Positions 1 through 4,465 of a stretch of DNA of 5,072 nucleotides are shown piece by piece. The stretch is from NCBI GenBank assembly GCA_013140935.1, contig JABFSD010000790.1, forward strand, positions 1-5,072, in the 5' to 3' direction. The stretch's first letter is position 1. Every line of letters begins with the position of its first letter. Source of the DNA: Acidobacteriota bacterium. Its GTDB lineage: Bacteria > Acidobacteriota > Blastocatellia > RBC074. The translations under genes were made by a program, and so were the position numbers. The notes beneath the pieces are model-generated. The model did not search any database and was not told the origin of the DNA. It saw only the letters and a list, made by a program, of their open reading frames with translations.

Positions 1-329
1 GCAACTTTGACCGCATTGCCATTGCGCGCTTCTTTCAACGCGCGTCGGCACGGCAGGCATTCGCGCGTATGGTCTTCCAACAACATCGTACGCGCCTGTG
101 CCAACTGTCCGTTCAGATAAGCCGGAATCAGCGCCTGAAAATCCTCACATCCTCGCAGAACTTTGGGAATGCTTTCCGGCATTGCCGCCGGAGCCGCCGC
201 GCTCACGTCTTCCTGCGCGATGCGCGCCCAAACGTTGTCAGCCGCCGCGTCGAGTTGCGCCGCGCCGGGTTCGGTGTGACGAATGGCTTGCGCCGTTTGA
301 TCGAATGTTTCGTTAAGATTGCGTTTCAT
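1..329 (-). CDS. Zinc-finger (zf-HC2/ZAS) anti-sigma factor, 3' part outside the window
   Basis: Reading leftwards from the ATG at 329, the frame stays open for 109 codons to the window edge, so only the N-terminal part is visible. Residues 61-94 form a zinc-binding anti-sigma domain: Cys61, then DFQALIPAYLNGQL, then HTRECLPC with His87, Cys91 and Cys94, which matches the Cys-x25-His-x3-Cys-x2-Cys pattern of ZAS/zf-HC2 proteins. Residues 1-55 are a helical, Ala-rich lead-in without a recognised domain. In this family the domain binds and holds a partner ECF sigma factor. The start lies 2 nt after the sigma stop codon, with AAGGAGGG at 341-348 inside the sigma gene, so the two are probably translationally coupled and are likely partners. 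Whether a membrane segment or a FecR-like domain follows cannot be seen; acidobacterial proteins with this N-terminus sometimes carry one (inference from memory). Confidence 0.85.
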   Translation of the reverse strand, partial: MKRNLNETFDQTAQAIRHTEPGAAQLDAAADNVWARIAQEDVSAAAPAAMPESIPKVLRGCEDFQALIPAYLNGQLAQARTMLLEDHTRECLPCRRALKEARNGNAVKV

Positions 330-331
330 AA

Positions 332-925
332 TTAAGCCTTCCCTCCTTCACTGTGGTTCACAAAATTTGCCAAAGCCTTTTTGACGCGCGCCCGCGCCCG
401 GTGGAGCAAAACTCCCACGACCATCGGCGACGTACCGAGCAACTCGGCGATCTGCTGATTGTCGTAGCCCTCAAAGTATTTCAACGCGAACATCTGCGCC
501 TGATTGTCATTGAGTTGCGCGACGGCTTCGCGCATCGCGCGTTGCAACTCGCGGTCATGATGCGTACGCGCGGGATCGTCCGTTGCGCTCACCAAAGCCG
601 CATCTTCCAACGGAACCGAAGCGGCGCGTCCGCGCTGGCGCAACAAATCCAAAGAAGCGTTCACCGCCGCCCGGTGCAAATAACTGGCCGGATGCGGTTC
701 CAGATTCAACTCGCCGCCCTGCCGCGCCAGCCGCAGAAAGACGGTTTGCAATACGTCTTCGGCGTCGGTGGCGCTGCCCGTCACGCGATAAGCCGCGCGG
801 TATACGCGGTCGTAATGTTCGCGGAACAGACTTTCGAGCGGCGTTTTCGGCGCTTTATTCAGCGGCTTATTCATTGTTGGAACGCGTCCCGGAACGGCGC
901 GCAAACTGGTGGCAGCAGCAATCAC
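332..925 (-). CDS. ECF-family RNA polymerase sigma factor
   Basis: This is a 197-residue sigma-70 family protein of the extracytoplasmic function type, which directs RNA polymerase to a dedicated set of promoters. Region 2 spans about residues 30-101 (LFREHYDRVYRAAYRVTG, then DAEDVLQTVFLRL, the core-binding and -10 recognition helices). Region 4 spans about 125-185 and ends in a helix-turn-helix (YDNQQIAELLGTSPMVVGVL, then HRARARVKKAL) for -35 binding. There is no region 1 or 3, as expected for ECF sigmas. The GTG at 925 is chosen because AAGGAGGAG (931-939) sits 5 nt upstream; the later in-frame ATG at 874 has no Shine-Dalgarno and would give 180 residues. This start adds about 17 residues before MNKPLNKAPK that look unstructured. 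The anti-sigma gene follows after 2 nt. Autoregulation is usual for such pairs, but I could not recognise an ECF promoter upstream. The target genes are unknown; the divergent peptidase-sulfatase pair is a candidate. Confidence 0.93.
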   Translation of the reverse strand: MIAAATSLRAVPGRVPTMNKPLNKAPKTPLESLFREHYDRVYRAAYRVTGSATDAEDVLQTVFLRLARQGGELNLEPHPASYLHRAAVNASLDLLRQRGRAASVPLEDAALVSATDDPARTHHDRELQRAMREAVAQLNDNQAQMFALKYFEGYDNQQIAELLGTSPMVVGVLLHRARARVKKALANFVNHSEGGKA

Positions 926-930
926 GTTTT

Positions 931-939
931 CTCCTCCTT
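931..939 (-). promoter_or_regulatory. Ribosome binding site deciding the GTG start of the sigma gene
   Basis: On the minus strand this reads AAGGAGGAG, an almost ideal anti-16S match, followed by AAAAC and then GTG. No comparable site precedes the in-frame ATG at 874 or the open-frame ATG at 1087, so it supports the GTG start. Confidence 0.8.
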
Positions 940-978
940 GTCGTTTGAGCGACTTACACCAGCATAAACGCCCATCGG

Positions 979-1008
979 TTGGAGGCATTAACAAAGCTCT
1001 GTTATTTT
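979..1008 (+). promoter_or_regulatory. Possible sigma-70-type promoter for the signal peptidase-like/sulfatase operon
   Basis: TTGGAG (979-984) is separated by 18 nt from TATTTT (1003-1008). The -10-like element is preceded by TG at 1000-1001, giving an extended -10 context. It lies in the 134-nt gap between the divergent sigma and peptidase-like genes, 51 nt upstream of the latter's start. The hexamers match the consensus only partly, and housekeeping promoters of this phylum are poorly known to me, so this is a weak call. No typical ECF GAAC/GTC pair with correct spacing was found in the gap. Confidence 0.25.
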
Positions 1009-1043
1009 CTTCCGCCGCAACCCGATTACGCCAGCGAACCGTC

Positions 1044-1050
1044 AGGAGGA
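1044..1050 (+). promoter_or_regulatory. Ribosome binding site of the signal peptidase-like gene
   Basis: AGGAGGA lies 9 nt before the ATG at 1060 and fixes that start over the in-frame ATG at 979. The upstream start would add 27 residues of non-signal-peptidase character before the membrane anchor and has no Shine-Dalgarno at the proper distance. Confidence 0.75.
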
Positions 1051-1059
1051 ACACGTACC

Positions 1060-1605
1060 ATGCAAACTTATCAAGAAACGCAACCACCGCGTAAGCGCAG
1101 CCTGAAGTGGCTTTGGCTGCTCATCATTCCCGTCGTTTTGCTTTTGCTCTACCAGTTGCTGGCGGTGGTGATTGTCGTTTACGTCGTTCAACCGATTCGC
1201 ATTGAGGGAAAAGGGATGTCTCCCACGCTGAACGCTGGGGATAAGGTTTTTCTTTGGAAGCAATTTGGCGAACTTCAGCGCGGCGACATTGTGGGCCATC
1301 TTTATCCGCTCGATACGACCAAGAGTTATGTCAAACGTATTGTCGGCATGCCGGGCGAAACGGTTGAAGTGCGTGACGGTCGCGTTTTCATCAACGACAA
1401 GATGCTCGACGAACCCTATATGCAAGCCGACTACCGTAGTGTTGATACGGTTGAGCCAACCGTTGTGCCCGCCAATCAGTACTACGTCATGGGCGATAAC
1501 CGCCCCAATTCTTCCGATTCACGGATTTGGGGCACGGTCGCGCGCGAACTGGTTTACGGAAAGTTTTGGTATCGCTATGCTAACGGCGCTTCATCAAATC
1601 CCTGA
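1060..1605 (+). CDS. Signal peptidase I-like membrane protein (S26 family) lacking the canonical serine
   Basis: This 181-residue protein has the layout of type I signal peptidases, which cut signal peptides from exported proteins on the outer face of the inner membrane. A short basic cytoplasmic tail (RKRSLKW, residues 11-17) precedes one long hydrophobic segment (about 17-43). The family boxes follow: IEGKGMSPTL (48-57), GDIV (75-78), YVKRIVGMPGE (90-100) with Lys92 at the general-base position, and MGDNRPNSSDSRIWG (144-158). The family's box with the nucleophile reads G-x-S-M-x-P-T-L (Ser90 in E. coli LepB). Here codons GGG ATG TCT give Gly52-Met53-Ser54, so the usual serine is glycine and the only nearby serine is two residues later. 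The protein may therefore be inactive, or may use another nucleophile. Everything else is intact, which argues against simple decay. The sulfatase gene starts 12 nt downstream, suggesting an operon; the sigma gene is divergent. The family assignment is secure; catalytic activity is uncertain. Confidence 0.9.
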   Translation: MQTYQETQPPRKRSLKWLWLLIIPVVLLLLYQLLAVVIVVYVVQPIRIEGKGMSPTLNAGDKVFLWKQFGELQRGDIVGHLYPLDTTKSYVKRIVGMPGETVEVRDGRVFINDKMLDEPYMQADYRSVDTVEPTVVPANQYYVMGDNRPNSSDSRIWGTVARELVYGKFWYRYANGASSNP

Positions 1606-1617
1606 CGAGAGTCCGTT

Positions 1618-3267
1618 ATGCAAAAACAATTCGTTCGCCTTCTCTTGGTCGCTGCCGTTTGTCTGGCTGGCTGGTGGCAAACGCCGCGCAGCATCGCCCA
1701 ACAAAAACCCGCGCGCCCTAACATCCTGTTTTGCTTCGCCGATGATTGGGGACGTTATGCGAGCATTTACGCTACGCTCGAAAAATTCCCTTCGCTCAAT
1801 CAAGTCGTCAAAACGCCGAACATTGATCGCGTCGCGCGCGAAGGCGTGCTGTTTCGTCGCGCCTTTGTGAATGCGCCGTCGTGTACGCCGAGCCGCAGTT
1901 CGCTGATGTCGGGGCGGTATTTTTTCAACACCGGACGCGGCGCGATTTTGCATACCGCCGAGTGGGACGAAAAGATTCCGAGTTGGCCGCTGTTGTTGCG
2001 CGACGCGGGCTATCACATCGGCCAATCGCACAAAGTCTGGAGTCCCGGCACGCCGAATGATGCGCCGTTTGGCAATACGAAATATGAATATGAAAAAGCC
2101 GGACGGCTCTCGAACGACTATTCCGAAAACGTCACGAAGCTGATGAGCGAAGGCCAATCGCTCGACGCCGCGCGCGGCAAATTGCTCGGCGATGTCAGAG
2201 GAAACTTTGATCAATTTCTTGCGGCGCGTAAAACCGGAACACCGTGGCTTTACTTCTTCGGCAGCACGACCACGCATCGCCGCTGGATCAAAGGCTCCGG
2301 CAAAAAGTTGTGGGCGATTGAGCCTGATGCGTTGAAAGGCAAGTTGCCGCCCTTCCTGCCCGACGTGCCTGAAATCCGTGAGGACGTAGCCGATTATCTA
2401 GGCGAAGCGCAGGCGTGGGACGCTTACATCGGCGTCTTGTTGCAACGGCTGGAAGAGACCGGCGAAGCGGCGACGACGCTGGTCGTCGTGAGCGGCGATC
2501 ACGGCATGCCCGGCGTCACGAATGGCAAATGCAATCTTTACGATTTCGGCACGGGCGTAGCTCTCACGATGCGTTGGCCGCAAGGCATTAAAGGCAAGGC
2601 GCGCGTGATTGATGATCTGGTGAGCATTCCCGACCTTGCGCCTACGATGTTGGATGTCGCGGGCGTTGCGCATCCGGCAGGAATGAACTTCCGCAGCCTG
2701 CTCAACCTGATGCAATCCGATAAAAGCGGCCCAAACGAGTTGATTGATAAGTCGCGCGCGTGGGTCATCGCCGGACGCGAACGCCACGTCGCGATGGCGA
2801 ACGACAACCTGCCTTATCCGCAACGCGCGTTGCGTACGCAGGACTTTCTTTACATCCGCAACTTCAAACCCGAACGCTGGCCACTGGGTTTGCCCAATCT
2901 GTTGACCGACACGAACACACCTTCGCAGGAAGCGTTGGAGACGGACACTTACGCGGCGTTTGCCGATATGGATGCGAGTCCGACGAAAGCGTGGCTCGTC
3001 GCGCATCGCAACGACGCGCAATGGAAACCGTTTTATGAACGCGCAGTCGCGCGGCGTCCGGCGGAAGAGCTTTACGATTTGAAAAAAGACCCGCATCAAA
3101 TGACGAACGTCGCGGCGGATGCACGCTATGCCAAAACGCGCGAAAAGATGGCGGCGCAGTTGATGAAAATCTTGACTGACGCAGGCGATCCGCGCGTGAC
3201 GGGCGACGGGATGACGTTTGAACGTGCGCCTTTCACCAACAGCATTGTGCCTGCGTCGCAACGCTAA
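1618..3267 (+). CDS. Exported formylglycine-dependent sulfatase (S1 family)
   Basis: This 549-residue type I sulfatase hydrolyses sulfate esters (or possibly sulfamates) and probably acts in the periplasm or outside the cell. A signal peptide covers residues 1-27 (basic start, hydrophobic LLLVAAVCLAG, likely cut after SIA before QQ). The catalytic core begins at RPNILFCFADDWG with metal ligands Asp42 and Asp43. The active-site motif is C-T-P-S-R at 89-93, where Cys89 would be oxidised to formylglycine; SLMSGRYFFNTG follows. Other expected residues are Lys139 (HKVWSPG), His220 (TTTH), Asp294-His295 (SGDHG) and Lys304 (NGKCNLYDFG). The C-terminal ELYDLKKDPHQMTN (485-498) is the usual sulfatase tail signature. 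The overall pattern resembles heparan N-sulfatase-like bacterial sulfatases, but the substrate cannot be read from the sequence. It needs a formylglycine-generating enzyme or an anaerobic maturase, neither of which is in the window. The Shine-Dalgarno is weak (GAGAG, 1607-1611), which fits translation coupled to the upstream gene. Confidence 0.95.
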   Translation: MQKQFVRLLLVAAVCLAGWWQTPRSIAQQKPARPNILFCFADDWGRYASIYATLEKFPSLNQVVKTPNIDRVAREGVLFRRAFVNAPSCTPSRSSLMSGRYFFNTGRGAILHTAEWDEKIPSWPLLLRDAGYHIGQSHKVWSPGTPNDAPFGNTKYEYEKAGRLSNDYSENVTKLMSEGQSLDAARGKLLGDVRGNFDQFLAARKTGTPWLYFFGSTTTHRRWIKGSGKKLWAIEPDALKGKLPPFLPDVPEIREDVADYLGEAQAWDAYIGVLLQRLEETGEAATTLVVVSGDHGMPGVTNGKCNLYDFGTGVALTMRWPQGIKGKARVIDDLVSIPDLAPTMLDVAGVAHPAGMNFRSLLNLMQSDKSGPNELIDKSRAWVIAGRERHVAMANDNLPYPQRALRTQDFLYIRNFKPERWPLGLPNLLTDTNTPSQEALETDTYAAFADMDASPTKAWLVAHRNDAQWKPFYERAVARRPAEELYDLKKDPHQMTNVAADARYAKTREKMAAQLMKILTDAGDPRVTGDGMTFERAPFTNSIVPASQR

Positions 3268-3286
3268 CGGCTGCGCCCCATCACCG

Positions 3287-3295
3287 TGTTATGAT
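3287..3295 (+). promoter_or_regulatory. Likely extended -10 promoter for the small coiled-coil gene pair
   Basis: TG-T-TATGAT forms an extended -10 element with five of six consensus bases in the hexamer (3290-3295). It lies in the 71-nt gap after the sulfatase stop and 43 nt before the next start. No good -35 is visible, which extended -10 promoters can tolerate. No convincing terminator separates the sulfatase from it, so read-through from upstream is also possible. Confidence 0.4.
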
Positions 3296-3338
3296 GCGCC
3301 CGCTTTGTAATGACGAACGAGAGCAAAGGAGTTTTGTT

Positions 3339-3569
3339 ATGGAAAAAATGATTACGTTGGAAATTCCCCAAAGTGATTGGGAAAAATTCAAAGAAGAGTT
3401 GATTCGCACAGCCGTGATTTTGAAAGAACACCAGCGCGAAAGCGAAGAACGCTGGGAGCGAACGGCTGACTATGACTCTCGCCACGAACAACGGATGGCC
3501 GAAATAGACAGGAGGCTCGCCAATGTGGGCAAGTATTTGGGAAGCACTGAGAGCGCTTATAACTTTTGA
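3339..3569 (+). CDS. Small charged helical protein of unknown function
   Basis: I do not recognise a named family. The protein has 76 residues, no signal peptide, no cysteine and no membrane segment. It begins with a short possibly structured part (ITLEIPQSDWEKFKEEL, residues 5-21) and continues as a highly charged helix likely to form a coiled coil (about 22-63, with repeats such as RESEERWER and RMAEIDRRLA). The ATG at 3339 is chosen because AAAGGAG (3325-3331) lies 7 nt upstream; an in-frame ATG at 3291 overlaps the promoter-like element and has no such site. The stop codon lies 47 nt inside the next gene. The TGA follows TTT in a TTTT run, a context where a +1 slip would join it to the next frame to give a 181-residue protein. 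The two genes are probably co-expressed. Coding bases are more A-rich than in the neighbouring sulfatase. Confidence 0.65.
   Translation: MEKMITLEIPQSDWEKFKEELIRTAVILKEHQRESEERWERTADYDSRHEQRMAEIDRRLANVGKYLGSTESAYNF
3510..3515 (+). promoter_or_regulatory. Internal ribosome binding site for the overlapping coiled-coil gene
   Basis: AGGAGG lies inside the end of the preceding gene, 7 nt before the ATG at 3523. Its quality and spacing support independent initiation in the second frame, rather than the second frame being only the tail of a broken gene. Confidence 0.65.
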
Positions 3570-3885
3570 TGACCGGCTAACGCGTCTTGAAAAGAAAGTC
3601 GAGAAGTTCGACCAAAAACACGAAGACGTTTCTATCAAGTTCGTAGCTCTTGCTGTTGAACTTGAGCGCATGGCCGAACGCGACCAATGGCGTGAAAAGC
3701 AATATCAACACGCACTCGAATTGGAACGCGCCAAACTGGCACTTGAACATGAAAAAATAGCGAATGAACAAGTGAAACTCGAAAATCAACGTTTGCGCCT
3801 TGAGCTTGAACGCGAACGTCGCCAATTGCGTACGCGCCCACCACATCATCTGACGACCACCTCAATCCCGCGGAATAACGTTTGA
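3523..3885 (+). CDS. Coiled-coil protein of unknown function overlapping the previous gene
   Basis: This 120-residue protein starts with an amphipathic segment (MWASIWEALRALITFDDRL) followed by heptad-like repeats (RLEKKVEKFDQ, about residues 19-50). A long, almost uninterrupted charged helix covers about 50-103, with periodic Leu/Glu/Arg units such as LELERAKLALEHEK. A short polar tail with RPPHHLTTTS ends it. No enzyme motif, signal peptide or membrane segment is visible. The start has a strong Shine-Dalgarno (3510-3515) and lies within the preceding gene, so translation is probably coupled. Small bacterial proteins starting with a similar W/F-x-x-[IL]-W-E-A-L motif and continuing as coiled coils exist (recalled, not searched). 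I assign no function; a role as an oligomeric partner of the upstream protein is plausible from the shared architecture and overlap. A frameshift origin is the main alternative. Confidence 0.65.
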   Translation: MWASIWEALRALITFDDRLTRLEKKVEKFDQKHEDVSIKFVALAVELERMAERDQWREKQYQHALELERAKLALEHEKIANEQVKLENQRLRLELERERRQLRTRPPHHLTTTSIPRNNV

Positions 3886-4104
3886 GTACGCCGCTTGTGA
3901 GCATAGATGCAGAATACAAAAGTGTCATTTCTACTTTTTCAGCCAACAAAAACGTAACACCCAAACACATCACAAAAAGCTGACTCAACCTTTCGTCCAA
4001 TGAATGCTCTGGCTCATGTCTGGACAACGGCTCAGAAACGCTGCTTGTCAAAGGCAAAGCGGCTTTCCTTCCTGCACGCTGACAACCCGTTACTCCAGCC
4101 TCAC

Positions 4105-4143
4105 ACAAAAATGTCTGGCACTATTCGATCAAGACATTTTTGT
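4105..4143. repeat. Perfect 12-bp inverted repeat with 15-nt spacer
   Basis: ACAAAAATGTCT (4105-4116) is the exact reverse complement of AGACATTTTTGT (4132-4143), separated by 15 nt. The AT-rich stem makes a strong intrinsic terminator unlikely, although the right arm contains five T. Other readings are an operator for a dimeric regulator or the ends of a small mobile or repetitive element. It lies between the coiled-coil pair and the receptor gene, 220 nt after the former's stop. Confidence 0.6.
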
Positions 4144-4247
4144 CTCAAGGTAATCTTAGAACGACAAGCCTGTCAGTCGTGACCAACGTAGCTAAAGCGA
4201 GCCAGATTCAGACTTTATACCTCTCGTTGTTGGAGATTGACTGGCGT

Positions 4248-4354
4248 GGCACGCAATGTGCCGAGCGAAAATGGTGTCGGCGTCTATAGACGCATCGAAC
4301 GTTCGCTCGCGCGATGGTGAAATGAATCGGCGATGCTGGAAGGAAGCGAGCGAA
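4248..4354 (+). promoter_or_regulatory. Potential structured leader RNA with mutually exclusive stems
   Basis: Several complementary segments lie in order. GGCAC (4248-4252) pairs with GTGCC (4258-4262) over a 5-nt loop. CGAGCGAA (4262-4269) pairs with TTCGCTCG (4302-4309) and encloses the 14-bp palindrome GCGTCTATAGACGC (4280-4293). GCGAGCGAA (4346-4354) is complementary to TTCGCTCGC (4302-4310), so the middle strand can pair left (8 bp) or right (9 bp) but not both. A terminator-like hairpin follows at 4388. This arrangement is what an attenuator or riboswitch-like leader of the downstream receptor gene would look like, or an independent small RNA. It matches no riboswitch class I recognise; in particular no cobalamin box was found. 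Function is inference only. Confidence 0.35.
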
Positions 4355-4387
4355 GCGGCGGCAATCAATAACACTTAAAACCAAAAC

Positions 4388-4428
4388 GAAAACCCCGCTT
4401 GAGCTTGGCGGCCTGCGGCGGGGTTTTC
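4388..4428. terminator. GC-rich terminator-like hairpin, probably bidirectional
   Basis: GAAAACCCCGC (4388-4398) is the exact reverse complement of GCGGGGTTTTC (4418-4428), with a 19-nt loop. On the plus strand the stem ends in four T. On the minus strand the T-rich tail is longer (TTTTCGTTTTGGTTTT), so termination may be stronger in that direction. It sits 37 nt before the receptor start, so it either ends a transcript arising in the region from 3886 onward or acts as a conditional terminator in the receptor leader. Confidence 0.65.
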
Positions 4429-4465
4429 CACTCATTTACCCGTTAAAAGGAAAGGAGCGACGCGG

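Larger units (their letters stand above)
3886..4465. other. Long intergenic region with inverted repeats and no credible gene
   Basis: This 580-nt stretch holds no open frame with a domain, good codon structure and a ribosome binding site. The first part (3886-4100) is A-rich and contains only a weak hairpin, AAAAGT (3918-3923) with ACTTTT (3933-3938) ending in five T; this might be a poor terminator for the coiled-coil pair. From 4105 on it contains a series of inverted repeats described separately. No tRNA, CRISPR repeat or transposase fragment was seen. Confidence 0.6.

Noticed and set aside
69..335. Plus-strand frames opposite the anti-sigma gene
   Set aside because: Arg-rich shadow translations; the minus strand carries the zinc-finger motif.
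353..967. Plus-strand open frame (204 codons) opposite the sigma factor
   Set aside because: The translation has no recognisable motif, while the minus strand encodes an unmistakable ECF sigma factor with a good ribosome binding site.
979..1059. Upstream in-frame ATG for the signal peptidase-like gene
   Set aside because: The added 27 residues do not look like a signal peptidase N-terminus; AGGAGGA sits correctly before ATG 1060, and the upstream ATG overlaps the candidate promoter.
2398..3261. Long minus-strand open frame (287 codons) opposite the sulfatase
   Set aside because: Arg/His-rich translation with no domain; it lies fully antisense to a clear sulfatase and arises from that gene's codon bias.
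4000..4182. 60-codon plus-strand frame in the intergenic region
   Set aside because: No ribosome binding site, no motif, and it runs through the 12-bp inverted repeat.
4237..4265. TTGACT at 4237 as a -35 box for the receptor gene
   Set aside because: No acceptable -10 hexamer at 16-18 nt spacing; the downstream bases are GC-rich hairpin sequence.
4192..4435. Two minus-strand frames of 60 and 75 codons upstream of the receptor gene
   Set aside because: They overlap each other and the hairpins, lack ribosome binding sites, and their translations resemble no protein family.
3886..4465. Mobile element or CRISPR remnant in the intergenic region
   Set aside because: No direct repeats at regular spacing, no target-site duplications around the inverted repeats, and no transposase or Cas fragment.
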